A stretch of 64,000 nucleotides of DNA. Source: Strigamia acuminata (taxonomy: Eukaryota > Arthropoda > Chilopoda > Geophilomorpha > Linotaeniidae). The position numbers and the translations under genes were made by a program. The notes beneath the pieces were generated by a model. The model was not told where the DNA came from, did not search any database, and saw only the letters and a program-made list of their open reading frames with translations. Shown one piece after another: positions 22,611 through 35,799 of the stretch (within the stretch, counting starts at the first letter, position 1; every line of letters begins with the position of its first letter). The stretch spans positions 3,736,259-3,800,258 of the forward strand of contig OX442320.1 in assembly GCA_949358305.1 (NCBI GenBank). Direction: 5' to 3'.

Positions 22611-22990
22611 AATTCAAAATATTAATTTTTAAGCTCAAAAATTCAAAATATTAATTTTTAAGCTCAAAAATTCAAAATATTAATTTTTAAGCTCCAAAAT
22701 TCAAAATATTAATTTTTAAGCTCCAAAATTCAAAATATTAATTTTTAAGCTCCAAAATTCAAAATATTAGTTTGTATGCCTCTATATAATCATTATAGCC
22801 TTAAAATATTCATTCAAATTCTAACTTTCCATTTGTGAGATCCAAAATTCAAATTTTTATTTCTAAAATCAAAAATTCAAAATTTTTATTTCTAAAATCA
22901 AAAATTCAAAATTTTTATTCCCAAAATCCAAAAAAAAAAATTCATTTTAAAAATCCAAAATTCTAAATTTTCCAATTTCATTGAAAAAAA
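22611..22990. repeat. 29-bp minisatellite and degenerate extension
   Basis: About five or six copies of a unit containing AATTCAAAATATTAATTTTT and AAGCTC, followed by three diverged copies (AATTCAAAATTTTTATTTCT) and decay. Confidence 0.8.
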
Positions 22991-24185
22991 AAATCATTTT
23001 TTTATATAGAAAAACAAAAGATTTTTAAACAAAAAAAAAATTCTAAACAAACTTTAAACTAATTAAATTCAAATCCATCCACACTGCGGTTGTGATATTA
23101 GTTATAACTTATCAGTAACTGCAATCAAATTATTCCAAGAATGTTGACCCATCCACTTAAAATGTGCCTACTGACCAGTGGCTATTTCTTGTATCAGGAA
23201 TTATTATTCATCAACATACAGGAAATGAAATTAACAAATAAAAAAAATTATCCTAATTCCTAAAGGGCAAGCAAAATAAGGACAGACAGCAACTATAAAA
23301 CCTTTTTTTCCACCTGTGATTGACAACTTCAAAGATAAGCTCACTTTTAATGTGACTCAATAACACTCTAAATGTAAAGGATTCAAATTAACTCAGGAGA
23401 TCTAAAACCATAAAATGGATTAATTTCATTTAAAAAAAATCAAGATTAAACAACGGGAGCAAAAATTTATTCCAATCTCAAATTTAAAGCCTTTTATCTT
23501 AATTTCTAAGATAACTTAATAAATTTTAATCGAATTCTAATTTATTCTTAATAAAACTTTATATATTTTTTTAAAAAAATCATTTAATGATTTAATTTTC
23601 CATCAATCTTTAGAGTCAAAACAGGAAGAACTAAAAAAACAAAATAGGCTAAAACCACAAGTAGCATCTAAATGGGAAGCATTATCATCAATGTTTATCC
23701 AATTTACACTTTGCAATTTTTTGCAGGAAATGTAATAAAAATTGCACTTTTTTTGGCCTATTAAAAAAAATGATTTAAAAATCAATGACCCATTTTTGTT
23801 TATAGCAAAAATATGTAACAATCTAATAACTGAACACTTCTTGTAGCAAGTGTCATCAAGCAATAATTACAAGAACAGGTTACTGTACCTTTAAGTCAAA
23901 TGTGCCCTTGAAATAAGGGCATGTTGACAACACATAATTAAAATAAAATGCCATCATAATATCACAATTATTTCACCGTGCACAGATTCACTGAACTGCA
24001 ACGTATCGCGTGTCGTGTTTATCACAGATATTGCTATCTTAAGCTAGGTTCACACTTGTGTTCACATTAGACGCAACGCAAGAAAACTGACGTCCAAAAA
24101 TTCTTGCGTCAACTCTGTCTTACAATGCGCCCCCCCCCCCATTCTCCGTACAAATAAAATAAATAAAATAAATAAATAAATAAAT
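22991..24185. other. AT-rich non-coding DNA
   Basis: No supported gene. A relic of the GCAACGCAAG MITE family lies around 24051-24115, next to a run of ten or so C residues and an (AAAT)n tract. Confidence 0.5.
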
Positions 24186-24831
24186 GAAATAAAACCAGAC
24201 ATCAATATGCTTGCTCCTACGATTCTCAATATCATTAGAAGAAAAATAAATTGTTGACTAATAATCTGAGAACATCGTTAAAGTAAGCGACACGACATGA
24301 GTACCGCAAACTGGAGAAGAAATGTTGGCACAAAAATGAAAGACAAGCCAGCGAGAAAAACTTCGTAAATATGTCTGCCGGGTTAACGTCTGTGTGCACC
24401 TTCTTTAGAATTAAGACACCGTCATGGAACCAGTCCCGAATAAAATAAAACCAGACATCAATATGCTAACCTAACCTAACCTAACCTACGATTCTCAATA
24501 TCATTAGAAGAAAAATAAATTGTTGACTAACGATCTGAGAACATCGTTGAAGTAAGCGACACAACATGAGTACCGCAAACTGGAGAAGAAATGTTGGCAC
24601 AAAAATGAAAGACAAGCCAGCGAGAAAAACTTCGTAAATATGTCTGCCGGGTTAACGTCTGTGTGCACCTTCTTTAGAATTAAGACACCGTCATGAAACC
24701 AGTCCCGAATAAAATAAAATCAGACATCAATATGCTTGCTCCTACGATTCTCAATATCATTACTCATTAGAAGAAAAATAAATTGTTGACGAACAATCTG
24801 AGAACATCGTTGAAGTAAGCGACACAACGCA
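24186..24831. repeat. Tandem segmental duplication, about 2.5 copies of 250-270 bp
   Basis: A unit beginning AATAAAACCAGACATCAATATG and including GCGACACAACATGAGTACC and GCCGGGTTAACGTCTGTG is repeated at about 24186, 24438 and 24708 (the last copy partial). Copies differ by a few substitutions and by telomere-like repeats in copy 2. Confidence 0.85.
24467..24488. repeat. Interstitial (CCTAA)n telomere-like tract
   Basis: Four tandem CCTAA units, the complement of the arthropod telomere motif TTAGG. They replace TTGCTCCT at the same place in the neighbouring duplicate copies. Confidence 0.7.
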
Positions 24832-24892
24832 AGGAAAGGTCTTGCAGCCAACCAATCACGATCAACGCCAACTCTACTTGGTTACGCCAAAC

Positions 24893-27800
24893 TTATCGCT
24901 TTGTTAATGACTCGCACATACCTTCACTGTTTATCACTGAGGATGTGTCAAAAGAAGTGAGGCTCCCACACATTGCTCTGCAGGAAAGCTGCTGTGATGC
25001 ATTTGATGCTGTGGAACTGAGGGTGTCTAAAGTAACTGCAGTAGACACTTCACTGGTAGCCACGGTGTCGGTAGAACCCATACTGTCCACTCCTGATGCA
25101 GAATGTGATGTTGATGTTGAAGAATGGCGAGTTGGACCGATAACACTAAACAACGAATAAGATTAGTGTCTTTTCTCAAAATCAAACAATTTGTGCAATG
25201 TCCAAAAAGCACAATGGGAAAAGCTACAGAAAGAAAAGCCGCACTCAAAGCAGAATTATCAACATTTTCATTCAAGCATAAATAGCAAGCTTAAGCCATA
25301 AAAGAATCTTATCACGAAACAAAAGTTTTAATGAAACCAGAATGCGAAAAGCCACCTAAAAAGACAAAGTGAATTAATTCTTTGAGTTAAGAAAAGCTGC
25401 ATGTACCTTGAATCTGTATTATTGTTGTTCCTCATGTTGGTGGTCCTTGACCTCCGCGGCAACATAGGAAGGAATCCACGGTTGGATGGTCCTCGAATGC
25501 CGTTCACTGCTTCTAAAGCCGGTGGTCCAGATTGCCGAATTGCTTCTTCGTAGGTAGGCAAGACCACCTGTTTTAAAAACAACTAATCCACATGACTGCA
25601 TACCATCACATGCTGTGCACAAACTGCAACTAGGTATGTCCCAAATTATCATCTTTTGCAGATAATAAATTCATGTTTACGACGTGTTTATTCGCTGCGT
25701 GTTATTGCTATTTTTAATCTAAATAAATTATTTCCGACCGTACATGCTTAACATAATTAAACGTTGTTTAATACAGTTAGCGGCAGTTACTTTTTCCTTA
25801 CAATTATGACATTTTTTACACTACGAGATGATATTTATGCAAAATAAAATTCGTTTTATGCGCATAAAATATGCAACAAAAAGTCCATTTTTGGCATTTA
25901 ATTGCAAAACCAACAACATTTTTTGAGCCACTGCATACCGTCAACAAAAATAGAAACCACAAACAGGATAATTATACCTGGACTCCATCGGCAAAGGCAA
26001 TAAGTGCCACTCTATCTGGATCATGGTTGGTCAGTCTGCGTGGTGACGACGAAGCCAGAGATGCAGATGTGGAAGAACTACGTCTAGGGCGGTAATGCGG
26101 ATGTTGGCGATGCCGCCGTTGCCGATGAAAAAGAAAGAAGCAGCATTTCCTTCTTTGAAACACCACCAAAAGCTGAATGAGAAGAAGGGCTCCAATAATG
26201 CTCCCAGCAGTTGCCATGGACACGGTCATCAAGTGAGTATCAGTCCAAGAAATATCATTTTGTTGGACCAAAGTCGGTGTGGAAGCAAGTTTCCATTCTG
26301 GGGGTTCTGCAATATTAAAACAAAATCAATGTTAATTTGATGCAAATTGAAGACATTGTACAAGTACTACAGTGAGGGCAAAAACAAAGTTAACAAACGC
26401 ATCATGTTGATTCTTATGGCTGTATCTCGGGAAAAAAAGAGATGAAAATTTATTAAATTTTAACTGGAGACTCGTACAACATCCTACTTTATTCACCTAA
26501 AATTTTATCAACATCTATCCATCAGTTTCTGAGAAAAAAATTCTTTTCTGAAGTGACATAAAAAATTAGAGGCAAAAAGTAAGTTAACATACCCATTAAC
26601 CACAGACAATTAGCCATTCCCATTATAAAATATGCGGCAAATATTAAAATTTATCCATAAACACATATGTAGTCAATCATACACTTCATTAAAACATTCA
26701 AACCACAAGCAATGCCATTGTGAAACACTGAGCAATTGCCTTGACTTTATGCTTAGAATCATTTTTCTGCTGAAATATCCATGTCAAAGGCAGTTCATCA
26801 TGTGCAAATAGAAGCATAACAATCCTCCAATACTTTTTTATAAGTATATTGGTCCATGATACCCTCAATTTAATGTAGTGGACCAATATCCATATGGAAA
26901 AACCATCCCAATAGTAAAATGGCTTGGGGATGGTTTCTTGTTGAAGCGCTCTAATGTGATCAGCGACCTCTTTTAATAAAATGAACAAGTTATTAGTACT
27001 TTTTTTTCTAATGTGTGAGGAAGCCAGCAAGAATTTGCCTGCTGACCAATCAAGGGCAATTTGCAATTAAATCAAGTGTTGTGACCACATTTTATCAAAA
27101 ATTTTTCTCCCTCCGGTTTCTTCCCAGAATCAAATTTGGACATGAGACCAAATTCAATTTGCAAAAATCCAGCAAGAATGATTAAGTCTACCGGAGACTT
27201 GGATTTGATTGGCCATAATGGGAACTTTAATGGATGCCTCAACAGTAAATCAAGCCAATTAAACCAATGGAAGAGTCAAACCTTTTCTCACGTCTTGCAG
27301 GGGTATAACTGTCAAGAATGCAATTTGTTAGCTGGACAAATGAGATGTTTATAGACCTATGAAAATCGAAATTGTTCACAGAGGTAATCAAACTCGCCTT
27401 GCCTTCAACTTGAAATTAAAACTCACACAGTTTGACCCCATTGTTTTACAATAGGGAATTAATTATTTGGAAAATTCCAACTCAAAACAATTGTCACAAT
27501 TCAAGCAGTTGATGTCTTTTTCTGTAAAAAAAAACATGAGCAAGACCATGTCAAAGGTGGGAAACACTCAAATGAAAACCTGAGCTGAATACTGGATTAA
27601 TGAGTTTGTGCCCAAACCACATCATCACAAATTGCTGCCCCTTTTTATTTACACCAGGGCTTCTTAAACTTTTTCCACGCGCAACCCCTTTATGCTTTCG
27701 GCTTTTCGCTTAAGAAATTCTTACGCAAGCCCGGATGGATATTGGCAGAACATACCAGATTTCGGCAACAACGGTGGCCAGGAGTGACTAATGACTCAAT

Positions 27801-30800
27801 AACTTGAAAATCACCATCCAACCTAACCTAACCTAACCTAATCTAACCTAACTGTGTATCCAAAGCGATACAACGTTGTCCAAACTCCTATTGGTTGAGC
27901 CGGATTATGCCTAACTGTGGACTGTGCTCTACTACGCCGAAAAGAAGTTCTGTTTATTTTCAATGAATATCAGTGTAAAAAGTGATTAAAATGATGGATT
28001 TTATTTATTTGGTAATAAAATGTTTATTTTATTTGCTGAATAAGCTTTTTCCCTTTTAAATTTTAATCAACACCGTTGCCAAATCTTTCGCAACCCCCAC
28101 ATTCAGTTTTAGAAGTCCTGATTCACACCACTCTTGCTCATTTTGCTTGCAGTGTTACTGTTCAATCAGCAAGGGACATTGGCAACTCCAATATAAAAAA
28201 AAAATTATTTAAAAAAAAATAAAAAATATTTCTTTGAAGGTTTAATGAGCAGCCATTAGGAATGTATTGCAGGAAATTGAGCAGAAATTCCAGGGGCTGC
28301 AAAAAAAAATCTTTTTTTCCCCTTCTAAATAACTTCAAAAAATGTTTGAAAATTTCCTTTTTTTTAAATAAATAATTTCTACATTCCCCCCCCCCTCTTC
28401 TATTCATTAATGCAAATTGTGCTGATAAAAAAACAGGTCATTATTTTCACATTAAATCCTTAATGGACAGAAAAACTAAATACATGTAGACAATACAGAC
28501 AATGAGTCATTGAAAATTGCTTCTCTCTGACCAAGCTTTATGGCTATCACTTTACATCTAGAATACCAAATGGCAGCCATTTTCTTTTTTTAAACATCAA
28601 TATGTATGCATGTGATTTTTATTCTGATTTAGGAAATGGTTCAAGAAATTATGATGTACCTATTAATAAATTTATAATGAGGTAGGGGCCCTCAGATCCT
28701 TTATGGCACATGACCATTATTGGTTGCTGGTAGTGCCTGCAGTATAATTAGCTGTTGTTGTGGCAGCACAACTTCTTTTCTGCATGTATTTTTAAGGAGA
28801 TTGAAGGTAATAAATAATAATTATTCCAAAAAGTTTTGTATGTTTTGCCTCAGGCAAGTGCTGTGAATGATTCAACCAGACTGACTTAATCAGACATTGT
28901 GTTAGGGTTAGAAACAGGTTAATTACAGAAAATAATTTATTATCAAATTGTAGTTTTTCTTGGATTTGAGATTGGTTTCATAAATTTAAGCTATTTCTGT
29001 AGCTTGTGGATAAAAAAAAATGTAGGTAGTCCATGATTAAAGTCTAAACAATCGGCAGTAATTTCAGAAGGGTTAACATTGCCACTGATGCATCAATATA
29101 CAAGATTTCATGACCAGATGCTTAGACTGTCTACTTACTTACTTGGCAGGATTAAAATATCAAAACTGAGCCAATATCTGACAGATATAAACACAAGGTG
29201 GATTCAATCCTCTAAGGATGAATTCACTTAAAGAAATTAATTGTCGATTGCACCGAGCTGACGTTGGCACCACACTCATATTCACCCAAATTATAGACAG
29301 AACAAATCCCAATTTTTTTTTTACCACAGATTTCAATGGTTTTTACACCAAAAGAGGACATTCTCCTCTACAAACCCCCTCTAACCCTCATAGTTTTCAA
29401 ATGGCAACCATTTTAATATTTCGCAATAAAAACTTTTATCAAATTCCCAAATGTGGTGGCACACTCTCAAACACGAATATCTCCGAAAGTCGACCACCGA
29501 TTTCACTTAATCTTAACCCTCCCATAGCCATGGTTGGTCAAAAAAATTACAGAAGTGGAAAAATCACTGTAAATCTTTTTTTCCTGAAAATTAATTAATG
29601 AAGTTAACTTTTATTCCTCAAAAACTGTTTTTTTCCTATTTTATAATGTCTAAATACGAATAGTTTTTCAATTATCATTGAGATAATTTAATATTTATAA
29701 CATAAAACACCCTTAATGGGAGCGCCGTACACCGCTTTGCCATCTGTTTGCACTAGGTGGCGTCTTAAAAATAGTCCTATAACATGTGCTCCTACCAGGA
29801 AAAATGCGATTGCACCAGGAAAAATGTGATTGTGCACATGTGCAGAAGGATTTTTGATTTTTGATTTTTGTGTAGTAACCAGTCATGGCTATGGGAAGGT
29901 TAATCCTCTGCACTATTAGAGACCCGCGCACAATGAGGGGATTTACAGTAATGCACATCTAAAAATAAATCTTACCGTAAGGTGTTCCAAGTAGCACACA
30001 CTGGGGTAGATTAGGTGCCCAACATCCGTCCAATCCACATGTGAGATCTGGAGTTCCCAATAAAGTGAATCCAGGTAGGCACTTGTAATGAATTTTTGAG
30101 TATAAAGGAACGCTAAGCAAAATGTCCTCGGATGACTCTGATGGGGTGTCGTGATATGACCGTGATATGATGGCGTAGGGGACTGCGAGTGGCCGGCCAC
30201 AACCATTTAATTCAACTGAATAAAAAAATAATAAATTTTACTATTTATAATGTTGTAACATACGCTAAGTTTCGTTACAGCATGAATTATTGTGCACGAT
30301 AACTTACAGTGGTCGAAAAAAGTTTGAGACCACTACAGGTTTCTTAGTTGCAAGTCAAACGTTGACTTGAAAATTTATTTACAGGTTTATATAATGACAA
30401 TAAAGCATTGTTTAAAATTATAAGATAATAACTCTAACCAAATTTAAGAAATAAAAAAAATTGTTCAAAAAATGTCATTTATGCTGGAAAAAAGTGTAAG
30501 ACCATGTGAGCTAAATCATAAAAAATATCACCAATTTTCATTTCAAATATTTGGTATGCTTCCTATTCGTTCTAATAACTAATACCGTACTTTTGCAAAA
30601 ATACGGTATTCTTGGTGTCTCAGCCGCGGCTACAATTCGAGGGCGACTCTTAATCGGTAAAATACGGTAAATGCTAAAAAAAAAAAATCCGGGCGAAATC
30701 GTATAAATTATAAAATTATAAAATATTAAAAAAAAATACATTCAACGTGTTCAATTGTGTCACTAATTTATCTAAATTCCACTGCATACACAAAGATAAG

Positions 30801-32274
30801 CAATTTTTCTCCAGTGATTTATGGCCAATTAAAGCATATTAGGCCAGCTATAAACTTCAACCATTTTTTTGCACCTCGCTTTAAATTTCAACCACTGACC
30901 CCTTAACACAAAGAAAAGGAAAAACAGGAATCAAAAAAAGAGAAAAAATAAAAAAAAATTATATATATTTTTTAATAATATAAAATAAATTTTTATTATT
31001 ATTAATTTTACTTCCTTACCCTTGACCCAAAACAAGCCATTTTGTTTAAAACCACTAAACATTTCCTCAATGTTACATAAATAGGAGTCATTTCAATACA
31101 ATGCACTGTCTCATCAAATTAGAATTATTATTCAACAGACAAAATAAGCCTTGGTGTTTTTTTTATATTTATAATTTCTTACATCATTTATGAAATATGC
31201 ATGCAACCCCAAAAAAAATATTTAAGATTAGAGAATGTAGTGTAATGAGGTGAAGCAACCCTTTCAATAATCAGTCATTTTTTTTTCTTGTTCTTTTTAT
31301 CAAATGCTCTGCCAGAGCCAATTAGAATCAAGATAGGATTTTCCTTTTACTGTTTTGGAATTTTTAGATTTTTTTAAAAAAAATTTCTAGTTTAATTTCA
31401 GATTTAATTAGTCAATTTGCTATTGCTATTTATTTTGGCCTCACCACATGATAGGAGCAATAAATTTGAGAGGAATGGACAGGGTTCTGAAAGTACTAAT
31501 AACTTTGTGTTTTAAAAAAAAATTAAAAGTGCATTTAAATGTGAAAATAATTTACCAAAATATTAGTTGTGCAGTTAAGAGTTTAAGGTGGTGCCCCATG
31601 TGGTCCTAGCATGAAGAAACTCGTGAGTAAAAAAAAGTGAGAATGCTGGGAACAGAGAAGTCTTTAAACCCAAGGCTTATAAGTAAACATTTTGAGCACA
31701 AAAATGAACTATTTAGACACAAAAATGAACTATTTGGGCACAAAAATAAACTATTTGGTCCAAAAAATGCATTTTTAAGGCACAATAATGCAATTTTAGA
31801 CGCAAAATGGATTTTTTATGCACAAAACGAGCTGTTTATGCACAAAACAAACTCTTTATGTACAAAACGGACTTTTTTTTGCACAAAACGAACTTTCTAC
31901 GCACAAAACCAACTTTTTATGCACAAAACGGACATTTTATGCCCAAAACGAACTTTTTATGCCCAAAACGAACTTTTTATGCCCAAAACGAACTTTTTAT
32001 GCCCAAAACAATCTTTGAATGCACAAAACGGACTTTTGGTGACAAAAATGCAACCACCAACAATACGTACCGCATTGTGGCAACTGATTGATCCACCTCC
32101 CTCCTTTGCAAACGATCTTACTCGCCGTACAATCGTGGAACCGAAACCCGCTCTGACACGCGTAATGGACAACCGTATTCTCCGGATACAAATCGCTTCC
32201 ATACAAAGGCCCGCTGCTGTTTATCTTGACGATGTGTCCATTGTTGATATACGGTGGATCCGAACAACCGGAAG
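24893..32274 (-). CDS. Sushi (CCP) domain single-pass membrane protein, SUSD4-like, 3' part
   Basis: Five minus-strand exons join in frame: 32274-32071, 30215-29976, 26306-25978, 25567-25407 and 25145-24893, about 394 residues, with N-terminal exons missing. Exons 1 and 2 each encode a sushi/CCP module (C..PP..NNG...Y.C..GF...C..G.W..LPQC), extracellular folds used in complement and adhesion proteins. Exon 3 has a membrane-spanning stretch (GSIIGALLLIQLLVVF) followed by basic and cysteine residues, then a Ser-rich cytoplasmic part. Exons 3-4 read DGVQVVLPTYEEA, close to the DGVPVMLPSYDEA motif I recall from vertebrate SUSD4. All introns have GT...AG and phases match at all four junctions. The stop at 24893 follows a strong internal donor at 24922 that could instead splice to 9889. 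Signal peptide and upstream CCP exons were not found. SUSD4 orthology is moderately sure; sushi membrane protein is well supported. Confidence 0.75.
25146..25406 (-). other. Intron of the sushi-protein gene
   Basis: 261 bp between GTACATG (donor at 25406) and TTGTTTAG (acceptor at 25147-25146). Nothing else seen. Confidence 0.65.
26307..29975 (-). other. Large intron of the sushi-protein gene
   Basis: About 3.7 kb without coding signal, between donor GTAAG (29975) and acceptor ATATTGCAG (26308-26307). It holds (CCTAA)n at 27820-27852, a relic of the TATTGG-type MITE near 27880-28010, and a block at about 26940-27050 related to 48222-48310. Plus-strand open frames (27136-27354, 29218-29598) lack support. 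Confidence 0.6.
27820..27852. repeat. Second interstitial (CCTAA)n tract
   Basis: About six CCTAA-type units, one mutated to TCTAA. Same telomere-like motif as at 24467-24488. Confidence 0.7.
30307..30515 (+). mobile_element. Tc1/mariner-like fragment
   Basis: Begins after TA with CAGTGGTCGAAAAAAGTTTG and GAGACCACTACAGG, a typical Tc1-type inverted-repeat end. The other end is not clear and there is no transposase. It lies in the intron between the two sushi exons. Confidence 0.5.
31697..32040. repeat. 20-21 bp minisatellite beside the sushi exon
   Basis: About 17 copies of a unit like CTTTTTATGCACAAAACGAA. The array ends about 30 bp from the splice donor of the sushi exon at 32071. Open frames in several plus-strand phases are a by-product. 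Confidence 0.9.
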
Positions 32275-32899
32275 CTACAAAAAAACAAAATAAACAAAAG
32301 CAAATTAAAATTTATTCCATAATTTATTCACATATTCGATGCAAAAGACAAAATGGCGGGAACTTGCTGACCCGGCTGCAAGAAATGAGTTTCAACGCAC
32401 GCCCTCTGGAGGCGCGAATAGTAGATGCGCAATTTGTGAGCAAGCCGTGTAATCCGCTTGAATCGTTTACGTTATTTATATATGTGTTTTGACATAATAC
32501 ACTACAACTGACCCGTTTCCCATCTTTCAAACGCGCCGAAATGAATTGCTGCCCTTTGCCACCTTTTAGCCATTTTTAAAAATTGAAAAAAAAAAAAAAA
32601 AAAAAAATATGAGAAAAAAAAATTATTTGTAAAATTGTTTTAAGTTATGTTCATTATGAGCTGTGGAACGCGTGGAAAGAGTAAATAAAGGTTTGGTTGA
32701 AGGCCATTCATAATTTGCAAAGTCAAGGTAAAAGAAAGGTTTTATCCGATGAGTAATGGCCTAATGGAAAGGTGAAGTTTGATTGAATTTTGTAAAATTT
32801 GTGTATAGTTCAAGGATTTTTTCTTTGGCGAGCGGCAATTCTAAATTGTGCTTAAGTGGTGATTTTGGGTTGAAATGTATGCTAATCATTGTTTAATAG
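32275..32899. other. Non-coding; upstream sushi-gene exons not found
   Basis: The sushi exon at 32071-32274 needs a preceding exon that leaves one nucleotide. None could be recognised here or further right on the minus strand. A long A tract is near 32590. Confidence 0.45.
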
Positions 32900-33505
32900 G
32901 TCTGGAGATTTCAGATTTATTTTACCCACTTCTAGATTTCTGGTTCTAAAATTTCAGATTTATGTTATCCACTTCTAGATTTCTAGTTCTAAAATTTCAG
33001 ATTTAGATTTCTAGTTCTAAAATTTCAGATTTAGATTTCTAGTTCTAAAATTTCAGATTTAGATTTCTAGTTCTAAAATTTCTAGATTTAGATTTCTAGT
33101 TCTAGAATTTCTAGATTTGTGCTATAATTGCTGAATTTCTAGTTCTAAAATTTCCAGATGCGTGCTATAAGTGCTGAATTTCTAGTTCTAGAATTTCTAG
33201 ATTTAGATTTCTAGATTTAGATTTCTAGATTTGTGATATCCACTTCTAAATTTCTAGTTCTAAAATTTCTAGATTTAAAATTTAAAATTTCTGGTACACC
33301 TCCAAATTTATAGTTCTAGAATTTCTAGATTTAGATTTCTAGATTTGTGGTATCCACTTCTAAATTTCTAGTTCTAAAATTTCTAGATTTAAAATTTAAA
33401 ATTTCTAGATTTAAAATTTAAAATTTCTAGATTTAGATTTCTAGATTTGGTTTACCCACTTCTAGATTTCTAGTTCTAAAATTTCAGATTTAGATTTCTA
33501 GTGAC
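32900..33505. repeat. Complex minisatellite of ATTTCTAGTTCTAAAATTTC units
   Basis: Repeats of TAGATTTCTAGTTCTAAAAT and variants with higher-order blocks (CACTTCTAAATTTCTAGTTC, TTTAAAATTTAAAATTTCTA). Non-coding. Confidence 0.9.
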
Positions 33506-34484
33506 CGGTCAAACCCAAGATGGAGATCGATACCGAATACAAAAACAGAAAATACTAAAAACGTTTGATTAATTTATTTTATAATTTACTATTAATCATA
33601 AATTTAAAAATACAGAAATACATTTATTTTGCACAATCAAACTACAATATTTTTTAAAAACTGCCCGCCATTTGTAATTACAACACGTGCACGGATTCTG
33701 TGTACCAAACAATTTCCGTGAACGGAAAAACAGCCAAACACACCGGCGGAATCATTTCGTCTGCGGCGCGACAACCCGAAAATTCACACTCAGAACATCC
33801 AGAATCCGAAAGTCTTACGTGCACTTAGCTTTAGGAATCAACCACCTCATTAAATGCTATACAATCCTGCATTTTTTTAACACATCAACTTTCCCTCCTT
33901 GACAAGATAAGGCTTTGACACCCACGCCCTCCTGTGGCTATCCTTGTGACACTTAGAGAAACACTCCTTGAATAGAGACACTCCTTGACTGTATTCATAA
34001 AAATGTCACAAAAAATATAAAGAAGCACCAAAACAGCCTCCAAAAAGCAACAACAACAAGAAAATATTAGGAAAAACACTATAAATTCTCTATTGTAAAT
34101 GTCTTTTTAATAGACTGCATGGAAAACCAAAATGACGGACCTTGGACCCACCTTGACCACGGGAGGGCCATAGTAGGTGAAGTGCGTCTATTAAAGATAA
34201 TATATTATGTATTTTTTTAAAAGATTTACAGACTGTGGTTTTTTTTTGTGGAGTAGTTGTAGTGTGTAACTATGGCAACAAATACTCCATCTTGTTATTA
34301 AAGGTGACCTCATCGCTCGACCTCACTTGGGAGGTCCGCACAGCCGGTTTTGATTGGTTATAGAATCAATCAAAAATAGCCGCGTTCAAAAAGTCGTGTT
34401 TTAGGTGTTTGGGTTTTGGTTTTGGTTGTGGTTGTGCAATTAAATGCCAATAACTCAAAAACTATATAATAGGAATTTTCAAAA
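33506..34484. other. Non-coding
   Basis: A short CpG-containing patch (33680-33830) is open in one plus-strand frame, but no domain or splice structure was recognised. Otherwise nothing. Confidence 0.45.
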
Positions 34485-34834
34485 TACCGGGTGTCCCAAA
34501 AGTAATTTCCAAAATACTTGAGATATCAGAAAACTGAAAAAAAACTCATACAGGAAATCATCCATTGCGAATCTAATGGCATCCTCAAATTTGACCTTGA
34601 AGGTCATTTTCAAGGTCATTCACTTGCTAACTTCTAAACCAATCAGGTTAGAGCAAAATTTCCAATCAGAAAGTTGTAAAGCACCATCAAATTAGTACTA
34701 TCCAATTTATTTTAGTCATCTTAAGTTAAATGTTTTCGTTTTAAAATGAAAACAAATCAGCTGAAATAAAGCCGGCCATTGTGACAAAAATTAAATTTCT
34801 ACTGCAAAAGTACTGATTCAGTACTTTTGCAGTC
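34485..34834 (-). mobile_element. MITE-like element, mariner-style ends, copy 2 (reverse)
   Basis: Starts ACCGGGTGTCCCAAAAGTAA and ends with a palindrome ACTGCAAAAGTACTGA/TTCAGTACTTTTGCAGT. The interior is the reverse complement of 6981-7308 and 44562-44818. Confidence 0.65.
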
Positions 34835-35799
34835 GCTTATGATTTAGCCAATATGGCGCCTCACCTACTTCGTCACTCAAAGTTTAATACAATTTATATC
34901 TCATTAATCTCAGGATTAATTTAAACATGACTTAGCTTAAAATTCTTCTTCCAATTTGCACACACTTGGCCAAACTGAGCTCAACACAGCAACATATTTG
35001 AATTAAAATAATCCATGTTTAAAAGGACCATAAATTTTCTACACAGCATCATGCTGCAGCTAGCATGACCGCGACTGAATCGACCAAACCAACATTTCCA
35101 GTCGACCGGTTGTGCGAACTGGATGTGGCATCGTGCTGCAGTTAACACATCCTGCTCCTGACTCGAGCTTAGTACTCATAAGCAGTTTCCTACGTAGGAA
35201 ACCAGTCTGCCCACAGAAACTTTGACTACAGAAAAAACTGATACTCACAAATTTCATTCCAGTCTTGGAATATGTTCTGTGACATAAAAAATTAACTTTC
35301 TGGCATGTCGATGCAACGGAAAGTTGAACTTCGTTTCCAGGCACACAAAGCAGCGATCGGTCTTGACAATTCGTGACCGGTCGTAATTTTTTTTATATAT
35401 GGCAGCAATCAGTTCTGCCAACAAATGCAAACAACTGTACATTCTATTTATAATAATAGATTATTAGTTTATAAATAAAATTACAAATTAAAAACAAACT
35501 AGCAATCTTATTCATCCCAACTCCAAAATTAGCCTTAGAATTTTTTATTGGCATCCATCTTGTTTCTTTTTCATGGCCATTTTTATTCTCGGTCGCCCAG
35601 TTTAATATGAGCTAATGCATTAAAAATTTGGCTATAAAAAAATAATTTAAATTCAAATCAATTAATTGTAAGACTAGTATCACTTTATCCGGTATGGTAA
35701 ACCTATACCAGCAATAACAAATTAATACCTCATTGTGTACAAAATACACACATCCTTCAGCTTTGTTTCAAACCAAACCAACTTTATCCCACTGCAACA
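34835..35799. other. Non-coding, upstream of the first knottin-like gene
   Basis: A minus-strand frame around 35236-35390 has paired cysteines (CQDRSLLC, STCQKVNFLCH) and ends at a GTGAGT donor, but it matches no domain I recognise with confidence. Confidence 0.4.

Noticed and set aside
31637-32293. 218-codon plus-strand frame
   Set aside because: Runs through a minisatellite and the antisense of the sushi exon.
35236-35442. Minus-strand cysteine-containing frame ending at a GTGAGT donor, considered as a lectin- or sushi-type exon
   Set aside because: Spacing fits no domain I can recognise, and its end phase does not fit the next sushi exon.
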